Positions 1 through 10,047 of a stretch of 62,515 bases of DNA are shown here, piece by piece; positions within the stretch are counted from its first letter, which is position 1, and every line of letters begins with the position of its first letter. Location: positions 1 to 62,515 of the forward strand of contig CAJOMV010000067.1 in assembly GCA_905235805.1 (NCBI GenBank), in the 5' to 3' direction. The stretch is from an uncultured Ruminiclostridium sp. Its GTDB lineage: Bacteria; Bacillota; Clostridia; Oscillospirales; Ruminococcaceae. The position numbers were made by a program, and so were the translations under genes. The notes under the pieces are model-generated. The model did not search any database. It was not told where the DNA came from and worked only from the letters and a program-made list of their open reading frames with translations.

Positions 1-3000
1 AAGTCCCATGTCAGTGGTGCCTGCGTTCGTGCGGGCTGCCGTAGCTTCGCCGGAGAACGTAAAGTCGTTATCCACGTCATACAGCTCAGAGGACGCCGCT
101 GCTGTATACCCGGTGACTGTATGTGCTTCACCGTCATAGTCAGCGGTATTACTGTTACCGGTTATGGTGACAGTGACATTTATCGGAGCAATAGTCAGAT
201 ATCCGTCAGCCGCTACATCGAATGTGACATCAAAGTTTGAATTGTTATTCGTGAATATTCCCGCAGTGAGACCCATATACACGGTGTCTGCGTTTATGCC
301 CGAAGCCTCAGCGAGTGCCGATCCGGGAGAGAAGTACGCTTCGGTGTACAGTGGGTCACTGATAGCCGCGGTATAGCCCGTAACGCTCTGCAATTCCCCG
401 TTGTAATCGACAGCGGCGTTATTTCCGGTTATTGTTACAGTGACCGGGCGCGGTATTATCGCAAAAGATCTGTAGCGATCGCCGGGGAGAACATAGCAGG
501 AGCTCTTTGCTCCGTCCAGGCTGTTTACCAGTGCTTCATAGCCTGTTCCCGCGTCTATCGGGGTCATGCCTGCACCGATAACGTTCGGTGTCACATCATC
601 GCCCGAAATAAGGTTCCCGAGAGTTACCGCCGGGTACTGCACTTCGCCGTTATATACAAGTGAAGTGCTTCCCCAGTTGAGGGTTACCTCGCGGGGGGAT
701 ACCGTAAAGTACCTGCAGCGATCGAGATCATAATGCTCCCTGCCGCCGTCTACATGCAATTCTACCTCTACTTCACCGACATTGCTGACCGTCATTATAC
801 CGGTCGTCGGATCATATTCCGCGCCTGTCACTGTGAAGTCGGTCTTCTCCACCACAGACCTGTCCGTGCCGGAAAGGTATTCCATAAGGTCAAAGGTCGA
901 TCCGTCACCGTAAACAAAGTCCGAAATTTCGGTTAGGCTGATGTCGTAGTATTCCTTATTGAGCATTACGATATCTACCGTAAGCATGTAGTTTTCATAA
1001 TTGTCGCAGTCTGTGACATTTATCGACAGCGTTGCGTTATATCCCGCATAAACGGAAATATCACGCATTTTGAAAGTAAGCGTCGAGGTCGATGAGTCAA
1101 AATTGTAGGTATCTATTATATCGTGAGAGTCTGTCTTGCTCACACTTTCGGCATCAAGCCGACCGCCTGCTTCGATGTAGGAAGCGAGCGATAATTCGCC
1201 TGTATTTCCGAAGTTTTCTCTGGTCGTTACCGTTACATCGGGATGGGCTTTCTTAGTGACCCTGACCGTCACGGGCTCAGCGTAACCGCCGATAACATAG
1301 CAGCCGCTCTTGGCGCCGGTCAGTGATACACCCGTAACGGACGTTACCGTGACACTGTCACCCGCAACAGCTGTACTGCTTATCTGTCCCACGGCTCCCG
1401 TAACGCTGACGGAAACATCGTCACCCGTGAGGAAGTCGGAGGAAGTACCCGACGCGAAGGTCACCGTCATATCATCGGGGTCATAAGGCTTGTCGTTCGC
1501 TGTGAGGGCTACCGTTACCGGCTTCGGGACCACCTTGAGGAGATAGTAGTCTTCAACGGGTCCGTATACGCCCTCCGCGTCACAGTGAGCTGTTATCCTC
1601 GCGGTGCCGACGCCGTTCAGAGTCAGAGTGCCGTCCGATGCTACGGTCGCAACCTCTTCATTGTCGCTGGAGTATGTGAATGGATTGCTGCCGTCGGTGG
1701 CTGCTCTGTACGAGGTATCGGCGGTGCCGTAGGTCAGGGTGACCTTCTTGTCCTCTATCGGGGGAGTTTCCGCGGGAGAGCCTGTGCCGACAGCGAATGA
1801 TATCGTACGGCTCACGCCCACGGGGGATATCATCACGACCACCGTGACAGGATAATAATACTCGTTCTCGACCTTGAAGCTGAATATCGCGGGAACGCCG
1901 TTTTCCACTAAGCTGTAATCGGCTTTCAGGGTAAAATCGACCGCTTTTGTTCCGCTGTTGTATGCGGGTGTACCTGTCAGGACACTGCTCACGCTGCCCA
2001 CGGATTCTATCGTGCCGCCAACAAAGGTCAGCCCGGGAACGGACGTAAGCTGTGTCTGAACATCTTCCTCTATACTTATGGAATCCGACGTTCCGATAGG
2101 CACGGAACGACTTACCATAATATAATTGGGGTATTTCTTTTTAATGATACTTACAGTAAGCGAATGAGTGCCGCCTGTATAGGAGTGGTTGCTGTCAGGG
2201 TCAAGCGTATAATATACGGTATAATTGCCTAAAGCAGTCGCCGTAGGTTCGTCAGCGCTGTAGTCCTCGTCGTTCAGGCTGTACTTGATAGTACCGCCTG
2301 TCGCTGTTCCGAGACTCGAAAGAAGTGTCTGCGGCTCGCCGTCATAATAAATAGTATCCTGCCCCACCGGAGCTGTGTCAATAGTGGCGGGGGCTTTTGT
2401 AATACTGAATGGTACTTCGACATTAACAACAGTATAATTGCCGTCGTTTTTGTTATTTACCAAGACATATTTATTACCCGTAACATTTGTGAAGTCGCCC
2501 GAGTACGATACCACATATTCGGTCACGGGTATAACATTATCTCCGTCATTGACCGTGACATTCGGCTTGTGTTCCGCGCCGTCGTATTCATGAGAAGTCT
2601 CCGAGAGTGTCACCGTCGGTGTGACTGTCTTTTTGTTGATCGTGAAGGACGTGGTCATGTCAGCGGGCGGAATATAGTTACCTTCTTTTGCGGTGGTGCC
2701 GTTGAAATTGATAGTGGCTGTCGCTGTGTATGTTCCGGCGTTTGTCTGCGCGCCGCTGACCCTAACTGTGCAGGTCTCGCTGCCGACAAGTCCCGTGACC
2801 TCCACAGTAGGCTTCTGCGAGCTTCTGTTATAGGTCAGCGCAGTATTGCTCCACGATAATCCCAGCTGTACCCGCTCTATCATGAAATTAACTGTCGTGT
2901 CAAAGCTGTAATTGCAGGTGTTCTTTGACGTGACCCTCACTGTCGCGGTACCCGCGTCTGTATTGCCGGAATACGATATATTGTATTGGCTCGGGTCTAT

Positions 3001-5620
3001 CACAACATTTCCGACCATAACGGAGGTGACATCCGGTGTTCTTGCAGCTCCGTTGTATTCGTAGCTGTACTGCGAGAGGGTCACTGCCGGGTCGGCTGAC
3101 TGCTGTGTGATAGCGAAGGTCGCGGTGCCGCTGATAATGTAGTTGCCGCCGTCCCTATCACTGACTGTGACCGTCGCGGTGCCGATGTCTGTATTTGCGG
3201 AATATGCGACACTATAATCGTCCGCGGTAAAGACTATATCGCCGTACTTTACAGTTACGGGAGGCTTTATCTCACTTCCTGTGTAGGTGTAGGAGGACTC
3301 GGGAACCGTTACCGTCGCGGTAATAGACATGGGGTTTATAGTGAAATTCGCCGTCTTCGTCGAAAAAGAGTAATTGCCGCCGCTGTTGTCGGTTACGGTG
3401 ACTGTCGCGGTACCCGCGTTTGTATTGTTGGAATACGATACCGTGTATTCGCCGGAGTCTATGACAGTATCTCCGTCCTTGACAGTAACTGTAGGCTTTT
3501 TTGCGCTGCCGTCGTATGTGTAGGAGGTCTGCGAGAGCGTCACTGTCGGTGTGACAGACTTAGCCGAAATAGTGAATGTGTTGGAGCCGTTGACCGTATA
3601 GTTGCCGCCGTTTTTGTCTGTGACAGTGACTGTCGCTGTACCCGCGTTTGTATTGTTGGAATACGATACCGTATATTCGCTTGCGGGTATTTCAGTACTG
3701 TTGTCCTTGACGGTAACTGTAGGCTCATTTGCGCTGCCGTTGTATGTGTAGGAGGAAGGAGAAAGCGTGATAGTCGGGCTGTTGACAGTCTTAGCCGTAA
3801 TAGTGAAGGACTGCGTGGTGTTAGTGGGTTGATTGTAGTTAGAGGAGCAGGTGATATTCGCTGTCGCGGAATAGCTTCCGACATCTGTCTGCTCTCCCGA
3901 GACTGCCACTGTCACAGTCTCACCGTTTACAGCTCCGCTCAACTCCGCCGTGGGTGCATGAGGACTTCCGTCATAAGTGAAGGAGGGCGTGGTGTCCGTC
4001 GTGGTGTCCCATGTGAGGGTGAGGTCTTTCTTGTTGACTGTGAAGGTCTTTATGAACGGATCGCCGGAGTATTTGCCCGTCGGGGTTATTGTAAGAGTGT
4101 ATGTAGCTGCGTCCTTTATAATCGAAGTACCGGTTGCGCCATTCGAAATCGACAGAGTATAGTCTGTGTCCTTTGTTAGAGTAATTCTATTATAAATAAC
4201 AGAGGGTATGGTTTGGTTCGAGCCTGTGTATGTTGCAGAATCGTTAGAAAGGCTGGTGTTTGCAGCGGTCAATGGTGTTGACCAGACAGCATAGAGTCTT
4301 TCACCATTGCTGATAGGAGTGCTGCTATCTAAAGCCGTAGTCGCGCCAGATGATTCTGCCCACCCTAACAAAGTATGACCAGCCCATGTCGGGGTATCGG
4401 TTATAGCTGATATTGTTGAACCATAAGGCAGTTGAACAGTTTTTGTATTCGCGTCGCTAAAACTACCGCCGTTGGCGTAAAGAGTAACGACGGTAGCTTG
4501 TAAAAGTTGAAGATCGTCGTTAGAATATGCCTTGTATATACAATATGCTTCGTTGTCAGAGAAGAAAAACGTGTCTGCGGCATCACCGGAATTATTTGCA
4601 TTATAGTTTCGAGTAAAATAACTTGCACTGCGCAAAGAAATACCCATACGAGCACCTGTTGTAAGAGCGCTACTAAAGTACATCCTATTATCACGCGTCC
4701 CAGCATTATTCAAATAAATGTTATTAGCGGTGTTTTCTGTTCCGGCAGTATTATCGGTAACTACGGGATTACCATTAACCTCAAAAGTTTGAGTGTTGAA
4801 ATATATACCGCCGCCATTTCCGCCAGTGTGATTACCTGTTATCCTGCCGCCTAAAAGAATTAGTTGTCCCAAATTACCAATACAAACACCTCCACCGTCC
4901 GATCCTGCAGTATTACCGGATATTGTACCGCCATTAATGAACAATTTACATTCCGATGAACTATAAATACCTCCACCCTTTTGTCCGGCATTATTATCAG
5001 ATATTGTTCCACCATTATTAATGATCAAATAACCTTTTTCACCATAAATACCTCCGCCATTATTGGTAGCTCTATTTCCGGTAATTACGCCGCCTTCAAT
5101 TGTAACTGTTCCGCTATTAAGATATATAGCTCCGCCGCCTTTAGAACCGGTGGATTCATTACCGGTTATTGTGCCGCCATTAATGGTCAAGGTTCCACTA
5201 TTTATAACACTAATTGCACCTCCGTTACTACCGGTATTTCCTCCGGTGATTCTGCCAGCGTTAGTGTCGCTCGAATCATTTATGGTAAGATAGCTATTAT
5301 TTACTACTATAATTGCATTATTTGCTGTACTGCTCCAGTTTGTATTTATTGTATGACCGTTTAAATCGAGTACGACTGTTTTTTTTGCACCAACTGATAA
5401 ATACTTATTTTCGGGAACAGTGATATCACTAGTAAGCTGTATAGTAACATCATTATTCATTTGGGTGTAAAGCTGATCATAAGTACTAACTGATACCGCA
5501 CTCGCCTGCACGGCAAAAAGACCTCCCAAAATCGGGGGGGGTATCGGGTGCGGCTGAAAGTACCATTGCGCCGGCGATCAGAACACTTGCGAGCTTCCTC
5601 AAAAATCCCTTTTTGTTCAT
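1..5620 (-). CDS. Giant repeat-rich secreted surface protein, frameshifted at a G8 tract, partial
   Basis: The start at 5620 has a good ribosome site (GAAAGGA) and begins MNKKGFLRKLASVLIAGAMV, a typical signal peptide. The opening frame stops at 5486 because of a run of eight C on the coding strand. One base fewer joins it to a frame that is open to the window edge (about 1,850 codons) and restores a signal-peptide end, LFAVQASA. Downstream, the corrected protein holds a glycine-rich right-handed beta-helix (about residues 45-300, GGTISGN-type repeats), an InlB/Listeria-Bacteroides repeat (about 375-440, LYANGG to LYAVWS), then many Ig-like MBG/YDG repeats of about 76 residues (YTYDGSAKKPTVTVKDG type). 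Such proteins are secreted or wall-anchored adhesins or scaffolds. The anchor lies outside the window. Function beyond surface display is not known. Confidence 0.85.
3411..3670. repeat. Near-identical 228-bp repeat units within the surface-protein gene
   Basis: A 32-base stretch beginning TACCCGCGTTTG is identical at 3411-3442 and 3639-3670. The surrounding sequence is highly similar with a period of 228 bp (76 codons), one Ig-like MBG repeat. More diverged copies lie on both sides (about 2.4-3.9 kb). Recombination between copies could change the number of domains. Confidence 0.8.
5534..5541. repeat. G8 homopolymer in signal-peptide region (candidate phase switch)
   Basis: Eight G on the plus strand (eight C on the coding strand) sit about 27 codons after the start of the surface-protein gene. 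With 8 bases the frame closes at 5486. With 7 or 10 it runs into the full protein. With 9 it also closes soon after. This is the arithmetic of an on/off contingency tract, and the present sequence is in the off state. A homopolymer sequencing error would look the same. Confidence 0.7.
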
Positions 5621-5675
5621 ATTTTTATCCGTCCTTTCACATGGAAAATGGAATAATATACAAATATACATCATC

Positions 5676-5704
5676 ATTATAATATAAGAAAAGAAAATAT
5701 TCAA
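5676..5704 (-). promoter_or_regulatory. Promoter of surface-protein gene
   Basis: Read on the minus strand, TTGAAT and TATAAT are separated by 17 bases and lie about 60 bases upstream of the start at 5620. Confidence 0.7.
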
Positions 5705-5832
5705 TAGGCTTTGACGAATTTTGTTGGATTTATGAACAAAATATGCAAAATTTCGCATAAAATTTGGAATATGAACGATGTATATTTCCATTTGTTCATG
5801 TTTAAAGCTTATATAAACAAAAATAACAAAAA

Positions 5833-5862
5833 ACCTCCCCGCTCCCGACGGAGCAGAGAGGT
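5833..5862 (-). terminator. Terminator after hybrid histidine kinase
   Basis: On the minus strand a stem of about 13 pairs (ACCTCTCTGCTCC with GGAGCGGGGAGGT) around a GTCG loop is followed by a T run. It lies about 60 bases after the kinase stop. Confidence 0.8.
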
Positions 5863-5932
5863 GATCCCGATATCGCCGCAAAGCGGCGCACCACAACTAT
5901 TCACTTTTCACTGTTCATTATTCACTATTCAT
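5863..5932 (-). repeat. Dispersed repeat, copy A
   Basis: Minus-strand sequence made of GTGAATAATGAACAGTGAA-like heptads, followed by TTGTGGTGCG, a small hairpin (GCCGCTTTGCGGC) and ATATCGG. A second copy at 44596-44665 keeps the same order. Both copies sit at the 3' end of a leftward gene. Here the repeat supplies the kinase stop codon. Confidence 0.7.
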
Positions 5933-8675
5933 CGAGCGCGGTCAGCGCTTTCAGCTTCCCCCAGTCCACCTGTTCGGCGGCGTAGAGGAGAGCGGAGACC
6001 TTGTCGGCGTGCTCCGGGGGTATGGAGAAGGAGTCAAGCCTGTCGGCGATGTCACAGACGGCGTCGAAGTCGAAGTTTTCGGAGGCGGTGCGAAGCTCGG
6101 AGTAGAGGGCGGAGAGCTGCTCGGGTGAGGCGAGCGGGCGGTCGGCGGGCGGCTCGGGTGAAGCGAAGCCATAGCGGACGAGAACGCCGCGGTACATGGA
6201 GAGGAGCTCGGGGGTATTCTCGCGGATAAAGGCGAGGTCACGGCTGTCGCCGGCTTGCTCGAGCTTTGCGGCGAGGTCGGCTATGCGGGTCTCACCGACG
6301 AGGCGGGAGGTGCTCTTGAGGGCGTGGACTTTAATGGTGTAGTTCTCCCAGTCGGCGGAGTTGAAGCACTGCTCTATCGCGGAGGACATATTTTCGATGT
6401 CCGCGAGGTAGATCTCCATGACGCCGTCCTTGTCGAAGTCGTCCGTCGGTGTGGGAGCGCCTATGGGCGGGAGAACAAGCTCCGGCGGGAGGAGCTCCAC
6501 GGTCATCGCTTCGAGCCGCATGGGGTCTATGGGCTTGGTGAGGTATTCGGTGAAGCCCGCGGCTATGTACTGCTCACGAACGCCCGAGACGGCATTCGCG
6601 GTGAGACAGACGGCGGGGGTGTCGCGGTTGAGACCGTCCGGGTCGGATATTATCTCCGCGAGAGTCTCGAGTCCGTCCTTGACGGGCATTCTGTGGTCGA
6701 GGAAGAGGATATCGTAGCGTATCTTCCGGCAGAGCTGAATGGCTTCATCGCCGCTTGTGGCGCTTTCTATCTGCATCTGCGTGTTTTTGAGGAGCGAGCG
6801 GAACACCATTATGTTCATTTCCGTGTCGTCCACCACAAGTATCTTTGCCCCCGGTGCGCAGAAGGATTCGTAATACTTCCTGCGCGCGGCTACGGAGCGC
6901 TCGAGCGCCTGGCTGTAGTCGCCTATGGGGGTATCCTTGACAATGGTCTGGCGGAGAGTGAAGCCGAAGGTGGAGCCCTTCCCGTACTCGCTTTCTATCT
7001 CGAGGCGGCTACCCATGAGGGTGAGGAGGCTCTGCACTATGGAGAGACCGAGTCCCGTGCCTTCAATGGAGCGGTTGCGGTTCTCATCGATACGCTCGAA
7101 GGCTATGAAGAGCTTGTCGATGTCGTCCTTGCGGATCCCTATGCCGGTGTCGGTGACCCTCACAGTGAGGTCGGTATAGCCGTCGCCCTTCTTGTGGGTG
7201 ACGGAGAGGGTCACGGAGCCCTCCTTCGTGTATTTGACCGCGTTTGTGAGGATATTTGTGATTATCTGCTTTACGCGTATCTCGTCGCCGTGGAGGTAAT
7301 CGGGGATATCCGGTTCAGCCCGCACTATCAGCTCGAGCCCCTTATCACGCGCCCGCGGCTCTATCATGTTGGAGAGGTCGTTGAGCACCGAGGAGAACTG
7401 ATAGTCCACCTCGATTATCTCGGTCTTCCCCGCTTCTATCTTGGAGAAGTCCAGCACGTCGTTTATCAGACCGAGGAGCGTGTTGCCCGCCTTGCGGATA
7501 TCCTCGGCGTATTCGAGGGTCTGCTCGTCGGAGCTTTCCCGCAGTATCATCTCGTCCATACCGAGTATAGCGTTGATAGGTGTGCGTATCTCATGGGACA
7601 TATTCGCGAGGAAATCGCCCTTCGCGCGGGAAACAGCCTCCGCGGATTCCCTTGCCTGCTTTAACAGGCGTATGTAGCGGTATTCCTCCGTCTTGTCGTC
7701 TATGCGTATCTGATAGCCCTTGTGCTTCCTGCCGGAGTCTATGGGGCTTACGGTTATCTTGTAGTTTATCCCGTCACGCTCGAGTTCAAGCTCCGCACTG
7801 CCCTCCGAGCTGTCCATGGCGTCCAGCCAGCCCTTTATCAGCGCGGTGGAGGGTTCGTTCTCCGGGAGCTGCTTATCCACATATATCCTGTCAAACTCCG
7901 GGAAATACTCCGCGGCGGGAGGATTGCAGCCCAGAAATCTGCGCTTGTGGTCGAAGGAAGCGAAGCCCGTGCGTTCCTCCTGCATTGCCGTTGATACGGC
8001 GACATCGGTTATCGAGTACATCTTGAGCCGTCCGCTCATCACAAGCAGCAGCACCTGCGTCAGCACATAGGTCATCGGCAGCAGCTCCACCGGCAGGGAG
8101 AGCGCTCTCCCCAGCAGGAACCCCGACAGATTGACGAAGTACAGCGCGAACAGCAGCAGGGCGTTGCGCTTGGACACGTCCTTCCGCCTGAAGCCGTATA
8201 TCAGCGCCGCGAGCTCCGCCAGCAGGTAGAAGCCCAGCAGCATATAATACACGGTATGCAGCGGACCGTATTCCTTCACGAGATATCCCGGCATTCCCTT
8301 GTCCATGGGGACGAAGTCCACGCTTGAATATATCAGACCGTTATGGGTAGCCGTCAGCGCAGTGCTGCCTATCAGCGCGCTTAAGACGAACAGCGGCGCC
8401 GCGGCAAGCCGGGGAATGGTTATCTTGCAGAATTTGCATATATATACAAGGTACCCGAGCTGAAGGTAGCAGGTACACAGGTACACGAGCCCGTTCGCCA
8501 GCACAGCCTCGGGGAGGTTCTCCGCTACGGCGATGCGCAGATATCCCACGTTTATTATCGGCATGAGCAGATATACTACCGAGAATTCTACGGAGATGTA
8601 CCTATTCCACCGCCACAGGAACATTCCCGACAGTGTTATCGACAGATACAGCGCTATCTGATAGTATGCTATCAT
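5925..8675 (-). CDS. Hybrid sensor histidine kinase with receiver and Hpt domains
   Basis: A 916-residue membrane phosphorelay kinase. In order: six to seven N-terminal membrane helices (about 1-220), a PAS-like segment, a HisKA domain with the H-box SHEIRTP (about 360), a HATPase domain with GTGLGLS, a receiver domain with phospho-acceptor Asp in FLDHRMP (about 658) and KP near its end, and an Hpt domain with His in KVHALKS (about 784). The signal would pass His-Asp-His to an unidentified regulator. No response regulator with an output domain adjoins it. I chose the start at 8675 because GGAGGAG precedes it by a few bases. That start overlaps the McrC-like gene by 74 bp, so the kinase may be translated from the same message. 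The ligand is unknown. Confidence 0.92.
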   Translation of the reverse strand: MIAYYQIALYLSITLSGMFLWRWNRYISVEFSVVYLLMPIINVGYLRIAVAENLPEAVLANGLVYLCTCYLQLGYLVYICKFCKITIPRLAAAPLFVLSALIGSTALTATHNGLIYSSVDFVPMDKGMPGYLVKEYGPLHTVYYMLLGFYLLAELAALIYGFRRKDVSKRNALLLFALYFVNLSGFLLGRALSLPVELLPMTYVLTQVLLLVMSGRLKMYSITDVAVSTAMQEERTGFASFDHKRRFLGCNPPAAEYFPEFDRIYVDKQLPENEPSTALIKGWLDAMDSSEGSAELELERDGINYKITVSPIDSGRKHKGYQIRIDDKTEEYRYIRLLKQARESAEAVSRAKGDFLANMSHEIRTPINAILGMDEMILRESSDEQTLEYAEDIRKAGNTLLGLINDVLDFSKIEAGKTEIIEVDYQFSSVLNDLSNMIEPRARDKGLELIVRAEPDIPDYLHGDEIRVKQIITNILTNAVKYTKEGSVTLSVTHKKGDGYTDLTVRVTDTGIGIRKDDIDKLFIAFERIDENRNRSIEGTGLGLSIVQSLLTLMGSRLEIESEYGKGSTFGFTLRQTIVKDTPIGDYSQALERSVAARRKYYESFCAPGAKILVVDDTEMNIMVFRSLLKNTQMQIESATSGDEAIQLCRKIRYDILFLDHRMPVKDGLETLAEIISDPDGLNRDTPAVCLTANAVSGVREQYIAAGFTEYLTKPIDPMRLEAMTVELLPPELVLPPIGAPTPTDDFDKDGVMEIYLADIENMSSAIEQCFNSADWENYTIKVHALKSTSRLVGETRIADLAAKLEQAGDSRDLAFIRENTPELLSMYRGVLVRYGFASPEPPADRPLASPEQLSALYSELRTASENFDFDAVCDIADRLDSFSIPPEHADKVSALLYAAEQVDWGKLKALTALDE

Positions 8676-10047
8676 TTTTCTCCTCCACCTCACCGTCGTT
8701 GAATAATGCCGTCAGCTCATCGGGTTCTATGGGTTCCCCTTTCAGATATCTTCTGTAGAGCTGCTCCGGCTCCACAATTATCATTCCCACCCATTTTTCA
8801 AGGTTGTCAAAATCATTGTCTGATGCGTCATCGGCTGTTTTGCCGCGGAACTGCACGAATTCTCCGCGGCGCACATACCCTGCGTGCGAGTACCAGTTCT
8901 TACCATTCGGAATATGCCCCCGGGCGAGCGCCCTGAACCCGTCGTTCATCGGGAAAAGGAAGGAATTGCTGCGTATCAAAGCGTCGCCTCCCGCTTCCTT
9001 CCTGATAAACATATAGTAGGATATCTGCTTCACGATATCCGAATTCGCCGGGAGCCCGTTCCCGTTCTCCTTTGGAGCATAATACTTGGAATCGAATATG
9101 TGTATCTTTTCGGCATGTTCATTTCTCTTGATTATATGTACAGTGTCGGGTATCTGATCGCCTTTTCCGTTCAACGGCTCGCGTTCCTTGAAGTGATACC
9201 GGGGATTGCCGCTTTCCCATTTGCCGGGAGTTCCCCACACATAGTCATTTGTGCGCTCCCAGACCCGATGGAACACTGTAGTCCCGGAATCCTCGCGATA
9301 GTAACGAGTAGCCCCGCAGAACGCCTCCAGAGCTCTGAAAAGGTTCAGTGTGCGTTCTTCAAATACCGAAGCGCTTCTCCGGGCAATAAGTCCGCAGTAG
9401 CCCGAAAGATCGTCTCCGAGCTCCGCCGCCGTCCGTACCGGCTCTACCCTGATATCGGATATCCCCGACAGGAATTTCGCGCTGCGGTTGACTGCCGCGG
9501 CGTGCAGCATCGTCATTATATCCGACGGGTCGTCAATAACACGGCGGTTCACAGTGTCGGGATAAATGACCGTGCCTCTGTCTATTATCGGAGCGCAGCG
9601 CCGTACCGTAGCGCCCCACAGAGTTTTTCCGCGCCCCGCTCGCTGCTTCTCTATATCCTTTTTCACATACAGCCCGTGTATGATATAGTCCCGCAGTATG
9701 TACTCCGAGAGCGCGTACTTATCGACACGCTTTCGCTTCTCATGCGGGACAGTCACATCGAATACCGAGTCCACTTCGTCGTCATCAAGCGCGTCTGTCC
9801 GGGAACGTATCCTCTCTATCACCCGGCACACAAGCGTCATGTACTCTCTCGCAGCCTTCACGTCCGTAAGCATACTGTCCGGGCAGTACTTCGGCAGGCT
9901 GTATATCACGGTATCGCCTTTGTCAAACCTGCAGCAGCCGACAAACTGTACCTTCCCTTTCCGTATATAGCCGTTCCTGCGCTTGAGAAAACTATATATA
10001 TCCGCCTCCGGTTTATCGCCTTCCCGCGTGATAAGAGGCTCAGCCAT
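8602..10047 (-). CDS. McrC/LlaJI-like restriction endonuclease subunit
   Basis: A 481-residue protein that fits the LlaJI/McrC nuclease family. The C-terminal half has a PD-(D/E)XK-like arrangement: IPDTVHII (about 299) followed by IFDSKYY (about 317), then a conserved helix with SDIVKQISYYMF. Family members are recruited by an McrB-type NTPase to cut modified or specific DNA. The start codon overlaps the end of the McrB-like gene (TAATGGCTGA), with GGAGG nine bases upstream. No methyltransferase gene lies nearby, so a modification-dependent (type IV-like) role is the better guess. A classical LlaJI restriction-modification set would include methylases. Confidence 0.8.
   Translation of the reverse strand: MAEPLITREGDKPEADIYSFLKRRNGYIRKGKVQFVGCCRFDKGDTVIYSLPKYCPDSMLTDVKAAREYMTLVCRVIERIRSRTDALDDDEVDSVFDVTVPHEKRKRVDKYALSEYILRDYIIHGLYVKKDIEKQRAGRGKTLWGATVRRCAPIIDRGTVIYPDTVNRRVIDDPSDIMTMLHAAAVNRSAKFLSGISDIRVEPVRTAAELGDDLSGYCGLIARRSASVFEERTLNLFRALEAFCGATRYYREDSGTTVFHRVWERTNDYVWGTPGKWESGNPRYHFKEREPLNGKGDQIPDTVHIIKRNEHAEKIHIFDSKYYAPKENGNGLPANSDIVKQISYYMFIRKEAGGDALIRSNSFLFPMNDGFRALARGHIPNGKNWYSHAGYVRRGEFVQFRGKTADDASDNDFDNLEKWVGMIIVEPEQLYRRYLKGEPIEPDELTALFNDGEVEEKNDSILSDSAVSVDNTVGNVPVAVE

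Noticed and set aside
3411-3670. CRISPR-like array in the repeat region
   Set aside because: Repeats are 228 bp, coding and in frame, with no short-repeat/spacer pattern.
6255-7664. Long rightward open frame of 469 codons across the hybrid kinase gene
   Set aside because: It is antisense to a gene with clear kinase motifs, has no family features and no ribosome site. It is a shadow of biased codon use.
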